Source: Triglochin maritima (Eukaryota > Streptophyta > Magnoliopsida > Alismatales > Juncaginaceae). Taken from it: 64,000 bases of DNA. This document shows positions 36,901 to 46,256 of this stretch, piece by piece. Location: contig OY821777.1 of NCBI GenBank assembly GCA_963682175.1, positions 13,474,001-13,538,000 of the forward strand, read 5' to 3'. Each line of letters begins with the position of its first letter. Position 1 is the first letter of the stretch. The translations under genes were made by a program, and so were the position numbers. The notes under the pieces were generated by a model. That model saw only the letters and a list, made by a program, of their open reading frames with translations. It did not search any database and was not told where the DNA came from.

Positions 36901-38000
36901 CGTCCTGAAGGTAACTTCAAGTCGATACGTCCAATTCCAAGCACCTTTGCAACATTCCCATTGGCCATCGCTACAGATCTACGATCAACAGGCTGGTAAG
37001 AGACAAACATGGACTTGTCAGCACATACATGCACATTAGCACCAGTGTCAACCAACCACTCACGTTGTTCATAAATGGAAAAAACATGAGGATTAACAGA
37101 AACAAACTTACTGTTGGTTTCATCCACCTCAGTCAATACATTGACATGTGGAGTCGATTCAGTGGTACCTTGTTGGCGTTTGGCTTTCTTGGATGGACAA
37201 TCCTTAGCCCAGTGCCCAACTTGTCCACAATTCCAACATGGTTTGTTTGTTGGCCTTTTCTGGATTTTGACCTTGGGTTTAGTCTTATTAATAGGTTGTG
37301 GTTTTCCTTTAAAATTTGACTTAGATGAGGATCCAATTAATACGTTTGCCTTTGGTTGGAACTCTACAGGCATCACTGGTTTTTCACCCCGATGTTCCTC
37401 CTCGATTGCAATAGCAACCATGAGGTCATCCATAGTTAGTTTTCCTCTCCTATGCTTTAGAGACATCCCGAAGTCCTCCCAGGATCGAGGGAACTTCTCA
37501 ATGATTGACATTACCAGAAACTTCTCAGGATGTTTCATGTCAGCCTCTTTTAAGCCATGGATTAGAATCATAAACTGATGAGCTTGTTCAGTAACTGACT
37601 TGCTTTCCACCATTTGAAACTTCAGGAATTTTCCAACATAATACTTTTCATGACCTAAGTCCTCAGTATTATATTTTTTATCCAACTCATCCCATAAATC
37701 CTTTGCAGTCACAGAAGCAGAGGAGGACGAACTATAAACATCGAAGAGCACGTTGGACAAAGCCAACAGAATGCAACCTCGACATAATTTGTCCTTCTCT
37801 ATCCACAGATATTGTGCTGCTTTGATTTGGGGATCTTCAGTTTCAGAAAGTGGGAAAGCCTTTTCAATTACGTCAACTAAACCAATAGCGGTCAACCGGA
37901 TCTTCATACGTTGTTGCCAACGTTTGAAATTCTGCCCGGAAAATTTTTCCGGCATGCCTGACATATCCACTTTTGGCGCAAACGAATTATTAGACGACAT
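33996..38000 (-). CDS. copia-1 gag-pol polyprotein, intact
   Basis: 1334 residues from ATG at 38000 (MSSNNSFAPKVDMSG). Order: gag with KFSGQNFKRWQQRM; CCHC knuckle CWNCGQVGHWAKDC (about 255); aspartic protease WLVDTGANVHVC (about 314); integrase zinc-binding H..H..C..C (HKRLGHVNYQ to CQVCVQAKQ, about 455-485), catalytic core with HTDTCEF, RSDRGGEYTS and SPQSNGIAERKNRTL; reverse transcriptase with KWIFKKKLKPDGSIDKYKAR, MDVKTAFLNGDLEEEIYM and YVDDILLFGSN (about 1018); RNase H (EGYSDASW, RSTFEAEL, CDSMTTIAK). It ends KLGMGLRLIT. No frameshift or stop. The frame is also open upstream through the 5' LTR to 38222, adding 74 hydrophobic residues; I chose the internal ATG because the protein from there starts with normal copia gag. 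Confidence 0.95.
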   Translation of the reverse strand: MSSNNSFAPKVDMSGMPEKFSGQNFKRWQQRMKIRLTAIGLVDVIEKAFPLSETEDPQIKAAQYLWIEKDKLCRGCILLALSNVLFDVYSSSSSASVTAKDLWDELDKKYNTEDLGHEKYYVGKFLKFQMVESKSVTEQAHQFMILIHGLKEADMKHPEKFLVMSIIEKFPRSWEDFGMSLKHRRGKLTMDDLMVAIAIEEEHRGEKPVMPVEFQPKANVLIGSSSKSNFKGKPQPINKTKPKVKIQKRPTNKPCWNCGQVGHWAKDCPSKKAKRQQGTTESTPHVNVLTEVDETNSKFVSVNPHVFSIYEQREWLVDTGANVHVCADKSMFVSYQPVDRRSVAMANGNVAKVLGIGRIDLKLPSGRVLSLHRTHHVPAVRRNIISGQCLVVEGYEVTFKCNKVVITLSGTFIGKGYLSCGAFLIHVEPAFYNRNAISVKDVSSPVVYSIESGDVWHKRLGHVNYQCLKRMMNLNMIPRYAIENKKCQVCVQAKQPKRPFHSVTRNTSILDLVHTDTCEFNGMLTKDKKKYFITFIDDSSKYCYVYLLKSKDEALSKFLIFKNEAETQTEKKLKRLRSDRGGEYTSNLFEQVCQDSGIVHEVTAPYSPQSNGIAERKNRTLSDMINALLESSGLPKYMWGEALNTACHILNKVPQKHKEDSPFELWCGRKPSLKYLKVWGCLAKVLIPEHKRKKLGPKTVDAIFIGYVINSYAYRFLVIKSEISGIDVNTIVEFRDATFFEDVFPMKSGVPQQVSSSVDPSTSGSIHEHVERMTNVGADLSITDFESSQTQVEIEPRKSKRSRIAKDLGSDFITYHIEGDPNTFKDAMASSEAKHWKDAVKVEMDSIVSNGTWELVNLPPGCSTIGCKWIFKKKLKPDGSIDKYKARLVAKGFKQKEGIDYFDTYSPVSRMTTIRVLLALASVYDFTIHQMDVKTAFLNGDLEEEIYMDQPEGFVASGNENKVCKLVKSLYGLKQAPKAWHEKFDKIILSFGFQVIDSDKCVYCKVQSNACIALCLYVDDILLFGSNLNIIHETKSFLCTKFEMKDMGVANVILGIKLTRSVDGISISQSHYVEKILERFDYTNCRSVKTPYDSSKPLYKNKSGVPVSQLRYSQIIGSLMYLANCTRPDISFSVSKLSRYTSCPDRTHWEALDRVLKYLKGTSTLGLHYGKFPAVLEGYSDASWIAKNSGSNGVTGYVFTLGGGAVSWRSTKQTILSRSTFEAELCALDTSGMEAEWLKGLLSELPMTSKPVPAISVHCDSMTTIAKLRSSKYNHKQRRHIQVRLKSVRELISERVIAVDFVGTKDNTADPFTKGLDLAQVLKSKLGMGLRLIT

Positions 38001-38006
38001 AATTAA

Positions 38007-38022
38007 CGATATTTTCTCTGAG
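38007..38022 (-). promoter_or_regulatory. Non-canonical primer-binding site of copia-1 (self-complementary)
   Basis: Starting 2 nt inside the 5' LTR, on the coding strand, is CTCAGAGAAAATATCG instead of the tRNA-iMet complement TGGTATCAGAG. It is the perfect 16-nt reverse complement of a segment of the element's own LTR at 38199-38214, also present in the 3' LTR at 32753-32768. Self-priming is inferred. Confidence 0.6.
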
Positions 38023-38024
38023 AT

Positions 38025-38877
38025 TGTTGATACAATTACAAATATGATCATGTAATACAGTGGGTTACATATGTCGAATAAATATTCCATAAGGATCCAG
38101 ATAAAGCCAACATACAAAAACATGTAAAGGAAAACAAGAAAAGAAGGAACATGAATCAGAAACGACCTCATAGACCGAGCCGTCGGAAGACGACTTGCCT
38201 CAGAGAAAATATCGGCCCACATACCAGTGCGTTTGATGGTCTGCCGGTTTTCTCCCAGGATAGAACGGTCTCACCGTCGAACAGGCGCACACCGGAGTCG
38301 ACGGACCACGAAAGCAGCGCGAAACCTCGCAAGAATCAGACGTTGAACAACTTTGGATTCGGGGAAGGAAATCGCCGGAGAGGGACGGTTTCCGTAGAGA
38401 TGATGGAAATAGAAAGTGTATATTTTTTTAGGAGGAAACTGTCATGATATATATATATATGTATTTATTCTTGTAACCGTCAAGGACTTAATTGCAAAAA
38501 CAATTACCTTGAGGTCCAAAAATAAATACACCCATCACCCTGAGGCTAAAGCCTCTAATTTCCCCCAAATCCCCCGCTGCCACGTCACGTCACGCCACGC
38601 CTCGCCTCACCTCGCCACGCCCCGACCCGGACCGGGACGGGACGGGCGCGCGCGCGCACGTGTGTGGAGAATTCTCTCCTCCTCTCTTTCCACCTACAAA
38701 GTGACAAGTGAATAGTATGTTTATCAACATCCTTCAATTTGTTAGCTTTGCCAATGTGGAACTAAAAAGTAGAGGTGAGTACATGGCACATGGGGCAATA
38801 GTTCTCATCTTCATCTCAACATTGGATTTCTTCAATTGAGCTATTCATGGGCCTAGCCCAAACTCAATATTCCAACA
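38025..38877 (-). repeat. copia-1 5' LTR
   Basis: 853 bp, nearly identical to 32579-33435. The length difference is AT-repeat units near 38445-38460. TATA-like (AT)n and TTTTTTTA sequences near 38416-38460 may position transcription start on the minus strand. Confidence 0.95.
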
Positions 38878-38882
38878 ATATA

Positions 38883-39625
38883 TATATATATATATATTAC
38901 AGCCTCTTAATGTGAGGACTGAGGATAATTGACTTTGCTATTTATCTTGTTAGACTAAACTTATTGCAGTCATTAATATTCATTGTTTCCCTAAACAAAC
39001 GTTTGCTGGAGTTCCTACACCATTAAGAGCGCATTTTAAGCTATTTAATGTACAATTTAAACCATATTAAACTGAAAATTAAATCAAGTTGTGATGACAC
39101 CAGATTTAACATGAAATATGCCATGTCTTTATTATAGCAATCCTAGTCAATGCATTGCAAGAATTCCAAGATGGTGAATTGATGATCTTCGAATGTACAA
39201 GAAGATGCTTAAAACCTATATGATGATCTTCTTTATAATTTATTTATATATTGTAACATAGCACAGAGAATGAAACTGAAAGTGATGATGTTTATTTTTT
39301 TTATGTGTGACACTTCATTTTATTGATCTACAATCACATGGAATAACAAAGCTTATATCATCACAGGAAAAGTTAAAACAACGCAAGAACACAACTGATA
39401 CAGGAAAACTCAGATATAACATGGACTGGTAAGATACAATAGACTGTAAGAGATGCAAGAAATGTGACACACAACATAGCACACAACAATACAGACAAAA
39501 CAAACTACATGCCCAACTCTTTTACAGCAGGAAGTAAGAGAGGTCCAAATGCACACATTTACCAATTTATTACTATAATATACTTCCACCAGTGTGGAAT
39601 GTTTGGTAGACTTCCAGCATCTTGT
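38883..39625. other. Intergenic / 3' flank of the boron transporter gene
   Basis: The AT microsatellite continues to about 38897. After that no gene is seen; the part near 39300-39625 is probably the BOR 3' UTR. Confidence 0.5.
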
Positions 39626-42600
39626 TCAGTTAGCAGAGCGCTGCCCCAGAGGAGATCGAGGATTCTGTGATTCAGGTATTGAAGCTCTCACGAATGACGG
39701 GCTTCTACCTAGCCTGAGCTCTCTGACTCGAGGACTTAAGCTGCGCTCTGATAACCGAGGACTGTATGGACTGTCATGTCTGTTTGGCGTTGAGCTTGTA
39801 ATCTTTGGACTGTTTGTGTACCGGATCTCGCCGCGACTTCTGGTGATAATCTCATCCATGATTTCACCATCGTCTCCTACATGACAAGCCCTCATTCCTG
39901 GACCTTGGTCCTGTTATAATTATAACTCTGACATCAGTATTGATTGTGTATTCAGGATTAGCAATAATACGCAGATATGGTGCTGTTTGCGACTTACAGA
40001 CGTCGAAAAGCCAGAGAATGATATGATGTGGTCCTTACATGAAATATTTCATAAGAGGTCTAAGTGTGAAAGTGCTTACATTGAAATTAGCTGGAATTTC
40101 TTCGTAAGCTGCAGCGTCAAGGTCTGAGAGGTGAGCCCCTTTGAAGAACCTCGGGAGGAAGTACTGGCGGACAGGTACTAAAAGCATAATCATTAACGGG
40201 AAGAGAACCCCTGCTGTTGGGATCCATGTTATTCCAAAGCAAAGAAGCAAGTACACCATCTGAAATAAGGTAAATGCCACGATTGCCTTGAAAGGTACAC
40301 TTTCGACAAATGTTGCGTGCCATTCTCCCAACACTCTGCCATCATTAGGTATACATCAGTAAAAATACGACTACGATGACATCACCAAATAACCAAGTCC
40401 ACATGAACTACTTACTCTACTCTTATGATGCTCCAATAGTACGTGTATCAGAAAATTGAAAATTTATTCGTAGTGTAATTGTTAAGTTTTTTACGGGTTT
40501 TTTTCAACTTGTATTTTTCTGTCTATCACACAGAATATTGCCTTCATATAGAGATCTGCCTGTCCTTTAAATTAATGTGAATGCTGTGGCAAGTTAAAAG
40601 ATAAAGGCTTACTTATATCTTCTACTTGGAGCAGTGAAAAGTAATAATATCCTTTCCCAGAACTGATTGCCCGGCAAGCTTTCAATAGCCATGAAAGCGA
40701 AATAACCCCATAGAACTGATGTTGGAATCTTCTTCAGAAAAGGCATTGCTGCAACACAACCCCCAACAATCACAGATTGAAGTAAATTACTGAGGCGCTG
40801 CTCCTTAACCTCAACATGCAAGAGGTCATCTATGTCTTTGTTCACATTAAAGACAGACTCATCAACAGGAGCATCTATGTCACCTGAGCTTGAGGCCATC
40901 TGGATGGTAGATTCTTTAAGTTCTTTCAGTCCCTGTAATGGAAGTAGTAATATTAGTTTTCAATAGAATTCGGGATGGAACCTGTTATGCATGAAAAAAA
41001 ATCAGCTTACTATGGCTGATGCACATTGATGAACTAGTGGTGTTTGCATTTGAGTGTACGCTTGCTGCATGTTACCGTACAGTTGACCTAAACTCGCATT
41101 TTTGTTGATACTCTGGCAAGCTGTTGATACAAGCTTGTTGCGTAATAGCTGTTTGAGATTCATTTATCAAATTTATTAGCAAATGGTTGGAAGAGAAGCA
41201 AGTGATTGCCATGTTGGTAAAACTAGCAATACCTGATGCTTTAGAGTAGCCAAACTTTTTGTGTGCATGGGAGACTGTGGAATTACACCATTTGCTGGAG
41301 GAATGCCAATAAGACCACAAAGCAGAGTCTGCACAGTAGGAAGTCACATTTGCTATAAACCTCACGTTTGAACAAATAATATACTCTGAACAAATAAACT
41401 AACTATTCCAGACTTCGGGATATAGTTATCTCAAACCACCATCACATAATAATAATAATAATAATAATAATAATATTCATTAATAAAGAATAAAATGAAA
41501 CTTTCACTTTTAGAGATTATTAGCTTAGGATATGGGAGAAGCAAAAGCTTGGCATTACTAGTTTTTAGATGCATAATGAAAGGCGAAAAGATGCTCTTTG
41601 GTAAAAGCTTTTTGCATCAAATTCAAAACCCCAGATTGTGTGCAAGGAAAAACTCAATCACTGCAAGAAGTCTTACCAAAGAACTTTAGAATCCAGATGA
41701 AGCATATAAGTGGTCCACTTACCATAAATCCTAACAGAAGTAGATCATAATGATATGATGATGGTTTCTTCAGATTGAACTCCTCTTGTTGTGCGAGTTG
41801 GGATGCAACACTATGATCAAAATAGTAAAGCACTGCTATCATGGTTGCTGGAATAATTGCACCAACTATATAAAGGACAGGAACATCCAACATTTCCTGT
41901 AAATTAATAAAATCATAAGCCTCAACCCTCAAGGCAGAGACAAGAAAACATAATGACAAAGTATGATGCAAGAAGAGAAATTCATATCATCGAAAAACGA
42001 TACCGCTCCTTAACAGCAACTAGGACGAAGGAGTGAAACTGAAAGATACCTTGACAACCGTCCAATTTGAATAGGCACCATCCGACCACGGATTAGGACT
42101 GAATAGGCGTCTTGGTATGCCTCTTGGGACACTATGGACGGGGATATAAGAAACTACAGTCCATACAAGGACCATCAGTGGCACTCCATAATCAGCAATT
42201 AGTCCTCGTAACCAACCTACAGCGATGCAAGTTTATCAAAACAACGCAATGACTTATCTCAGGGTGGATATAAAACACCCAGAAAAATCAAGAAGATTTG
42301 TGCAACCTTTTGTGTGAACTGAAAAATTAGAACCCAATGGTACAGATTTGATGCATGAAAACTAAAGAACTGCACACTGCACCTTCTCATTTGATAGAAG
42401 TGAAAGTCTACCTGTCCCATAACGCCATGACCTTGCTTTTCTGCTCCTTAGTGCTGTCAGGAGAAGACCAAATGAGAGAACAAATGCAAACATTCCATTT
42501 CCAAACAGCCATGAGGGCAGAAATTGGGTTTGATTCGGATCCTCTCTCTTTGGTATTTTGAACTCATCTATCAGACCCTGAACAAATTTTTAGAGAGCGA

Positions 42601-43728
42601 GAAATATATGAATAGAAGTGATATCATGTCAAATTTAAAAAAAAGGATTTGATGTTTGGTGTTTTACTCCTTTTTGCTCAAGAGGCCATAAATTAGTTAC
42701 TTTGATCGTCGAACATAAATATAAAATTATAGCTAAATCATGTAATATTAAAAGATGACAGTACTTACCAAGATAGCTTGCTGCATGAAGAGCATAGCTA
42801 TAAGAAGACCGAACAATTCACCAGCAATACGAGTAAACCTGTTGATGATGGAACATGCACCTAAAATAGCCATCATAATGAGCAGCAGTGACGTCCAAAC
42901 ACAAACCCTGTAAACGAAATAACTGGTTGAGAACAAACCCTTTTGAGATGAAGATGGAACAATTGCCCATAAGACTATGATTAATTGATTATGACAGCTT
43001 TCGTCACAACAGGCAGGCAAATAGATTAACCAGAAAATGTTACCATGCAGCCCATGCTAGAAAAAGCTTTGGTCCCAAGTCTTTTTTGTCTCGTGCAAAA
43101 TTGAACATGAATGTGTACATAAGAACGGTCGGCTCAGCGACGCCGAGGATGAGGAGTGGTTGACCTCCCAGGATAGAGTGTATGACTCCACAGATCGCGG
43201 TAGATGCGAGAGTTTGAACAGCAGTGAGGATCCCATCTGCAAACAGTTACAAGTAGGATAAAATGCTGCACAAAATCCACATGTGCCCACTCCTACAATT
43301 ACTCCACATGTACCTGTATCTCTTTCTAATTGCTCCCCAAAAGATATGACTGGAATAGCAGAAGCGAAGAATATGTATGTTGTAGGGGCAAGGATCCTGT
43401 TAACATGATAATTAAGATTGGTTTACACTGAAACATAGTTCAATAAAACAAAAGGCAAAAATAGAACTGTTGAATGTAGATTGTTTAGGATAACTTCTAT
43501 ATTTTCAGAAAAAGAAACTAAAATTTGCTAGACAGTAGCATTCAAAATACAAGATAATGATGAATAGAATTTGCATATTCTGATGCCAGTATTGGAAAAG
43601 TGTAAAAGGAGAGATCGAATATACCTTATTCCAGAATTAAAACCTCCAGCCCAGTCCTGCTTGTAGCAGAGCAATCTTCCTTTCAAATCATTCTTAATCC
43701 CACGAAGAGGCACGAACGTCTCTTCCAT
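39626..43728 (-). CDS. BOR1: BOR1-type boron (borate) efflux transporter
   Basis: Twelve exons, all with GT/AG borders and consistent phases: 43625-43728, 43314-43396, 43044-43236, 42769-42907, 42412-42577, 42050-42216, 41723-41896, 41233-41328, 41011-41148, 40613-40932, 40080-40335, 39626-39910. The total is 2121 nt, 706 residues plus stop, the usual BOR1 length. It starts [19 protein letters not shown] and contains [46 protein letters not shown] and [14 protein letters not shown]. It belongs to the SLC4-like borate exporters of the plasma membrane, which load boron into the xylem. Relative to Arabidopsis BOR1, the trafficking tyrosines 398 and 405 are kept, but position 373 is His. The ubiquitin-acceptor Lys590 corresponds to Lys592 here. 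The C-terminus is Ser/Arg-rich. BOR2-like naming is possible. Confidence 0.95.
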
Positions 43729-44545
43729 ATAAACTCCGGTGACGCGACTCTCTTACAATTTTTCACTCAGATTGGACACAAAACGCAACAACAAAACACC
43801 TCGGAAAAGAAAAACTCAAAGTGCATAGAAACTAAAAGTGGCACCAAACTTGCATCTCTCGAAATCACTTATTCACCAAGCAAACATGAATCCACATTCA
43901 AGATACCAGAATATACACTTATAATACAACTTAGAACTTCCATCCTTGAAAGAATTGTTAGTCAAAAGAGACTACTACATGTTAAAAGAATGCGATTATG
44001 AAACCAATCAAAGAATGAGGGGTTAAGGGTTAATATCTCTATACAAGCCTCCCTTACTTGCACTCCATAGACAACACAAATCAACTTAACGGACGACGTT
44101 CTTGCAATTAAAGCCCATCCTAACAGATGAATTGTTTTCTATTGCAGAGCATGAGAGATCGAACTTTTACATGCTTTATCCGGAGAAATCTCAAAGAAGG
44201 TTAAGCACAAGGATGCAGGCAAGGAGAGTGGGAGATTAGCGCGAACCCATGACGTAAATATGAGAGAAGATCTTCTACAAAAGCTCAAAACCAATTTTTT
44301 TGTTCATTAGATCTAGAGCACGAGAATTAGCGCAGACCCATGATTGGAATGGGAACAATTGCTAAGAAAATCTAGACCAAATGGGCATTTAAGGACAGTG
44401 GCAATGGCAAAACAGACCAAACAGAAACAGGCTAGACATAAACACAAACAGAAGACAGGCACAAGCTTACACGACAAAGAAAGGGAGTTGGAGAGATTTG
44501 AGTTGCAAGTGAGATACCAACTACAAGTGGGTGTTGAAGGAATGA
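43729..44545 (-). promoter_or_regulatory. Putative 5' leader of the boron transporter with AUG-stop uORFs
   Basis: The leader is inferred from the TATA box to the ATG, about 817 nt, and may include an intron. On the minus strand it carries ATGTAA at 44167-44172 and ATGTAG at 43975-43980, start codons followed at once by a stop. AUG-stop units mediate boron-dependent ribosome stalling in Arabidopsis NIP5;1, and uORFs repress BOR1 translation in high boron. Confidence 0.5.
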
Positions 44546-44571
44546 GGTTGTGAGTATGAAAGGGTGGTAGC

Positions 44572-44580
44572 TTTTATAGA
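44572..44580 (-). promoter_or_regulatory. TATA box of the boron transporter gene
   Basis: TCTATAAAAG on the minus strand, about 850 bp upstream of the start codon. No better TATA lies nearer. Confidence 0.55.
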
Positions 44581-44599
44581 TCCGGAATGGGAGAGTGAG

Positions 44600-45484
44600 T
44601 TAGTGAGAGAGACTACAGAGGGAAGAGGGATTTGTTTTGTTATGGGACTTTATTTACATGTTGGTCTCAATTCAATTACGAGACAAAAATATGGAAAACT
44701 GATTCAAGTGTACAGCAATCTGTAACTGAACCGGAGATTATTGTTTTTTTTTTGTTTTTTTAAAAACAACTGGAGATTATTGTTGTTATTGTTTTGTGAA
44801 TGAATGGAAATGGACCTTGTGGGTATGAAGAAGAAGTTCCATTAGAAAAGGTAAAAAAACAGTAGAAAGATACAATTCAGTTGTGATTAATTTAGTCCAA
44901 TCTATCATTAATAGACAACATTATATATTTTGACCTAAAACGACAATTTTATATCTCACTTAAATGTTAAATCTATATTTACAGTTGTTTTCGCTTCTTT
45001 TTTTTTTTGCAGTTTTAATCCATATCACCTATTCGACGTCCTGTCGGTTAAGAATTTGAAAAAGAGAGAGAAAGAAATAGAAGAAGATTAAGAAACACTA
45101 AATAAATTTAGATTTTGTTAGAGTTTTCATTTCACGTTGGAAGATAACGATTTTCGTTATTTTTGTGACATATTAAATCATATTGTAACAATATCATAAT
45201 TAAAGAGAATAAAGTGTTACGTTTTATAATTCATGGAGAAAATGATTTAGAACCACAAATGAAGAAGGAAACTGTAATTTACCGTTTAATTCGTAATTAA
45301 AATAAGTCATATCATTTCACCACTCCAAACATGATGCGGCTAATGGACCGGAATTTTGAAGTTATAAGACTTATTTCTAGACACATGCATCATGTTTAAA
45401 TTCGTCAAAGACATTTTGTTCCACTTAACAAGATTACGAGGAAGATAATGTTGAGAATAGAAGTCAACTAAGATCTATATAAGA
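44600..45484. other. Boron transporter promoter region / intergenic
   Basis: AT-rich, no gene seen. A T/A-rich inverted segment lies near 44735-44775. Confidence 0.5.
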
Positions 45485-45596
45485 ATTACATATGTAGACA
45501 AGGACTTTAGAAGAGAATGATATTTCACAAAGGAATACGAATTATATATGTAGACAAGGACTTTAGAAGAGAATGATATTTCACAAAGGAACGGTT
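45485..45596 (+). repeat. 56-bp tandem duplication
   Basis: Two nearly identical units (TATGTAGACAAGGACTTTAG and its downstream bases) start at 45491 and 45547. They lie just outside the left end of copia-2. Confidence 0.85.
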
Positions 45597-45609
45597 TCAA
45601 GGGAATAAT

Positions 45610-46083
45610 TGTTCAGTAAAAGAGACTCAAAGATAAATGAAACGTAAACTTGTATTTATAACAACTAATGCTACAATACTACAACTTACACTTACACATC
45701 ATCTACCTTGCGAGACACACTCACAACTATTCTTTCTATTACACTCACTCTTATACAAGACTCTTTATTACAATACACACTCACTAGCTAACACAACTAC
45801 AAAACTCTCTCTTTGTAGTGGTGGAGACTAACTCTTGCTTGAGGTGCTTAGAATGAAGGTTGATATCTCCTATTTATAGTGGTAGATGGAAGTGTGTGGA
45901 GAGTGATGAAGTTTATAGAGTGGAAACTTCTAGATATGATGGAGAAATCTAGAGAGAGAATTCTAGAGTAAGAAAACTCTAGAATTGAGTCTCTTAGATC
46001 GGGCCTACTAATTACCTTAGATAATATTTCTCTCTTGGGCTAGGACTTGGATTTTGATTTGGGTTGGTGTTGGATTCTTAACA
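45610..46083 (-). repeat. copia-2 3' LTR
   Basis: Plus-strand ends TGTTCAGTAA..TTCTTAACA. It contains the inverted repeat AATTCTAGAG/CTCTAGAATT (45959-45986) about 80-110 bp upstream of a minus-strand TATA box (TATAAATA, 45871-45878). Confidence 0.92.
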
Positions 46084-46256
46084 CTCCCCCTCAACACCAA
46101 CCTCATTGGGTATCATCCATTACTTGCTTCTTCATATTTAACAAGCTCCTTGATTTCTTCTTCTCCTGCTAGAGCTGCATTTGCGTACCTTGGATTTGGC
46201 TTCCTTTGTTTGTTGGATCGTCGTATCTTGCTTCTAGATTCTTCTTCGACCTCCAT

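Larger units (their letters stand above)
32579..38877 (-). mobile_element. Full-length Ty1/copia retrotransposon (copia-1)
   Basis: Two LTRs (32579-33435, 3'; 38025-38877, 5') flank one uninterrupted polyprotein. The flanks are ATATA on both sides (32574-32578 and 38878-38882), consistent with a 5-bp duplication inside an AT microsatellite. By eye the LTRs differ at about 8 substitutions plus a 4-bp AT-repeat difference, just under 1%, so the insertion is young. Gene order gag-protease-integrase-RT-RNase H is that of copia. All catalytic motifs are present, so it may be autonomous. Confidence 0.95.
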
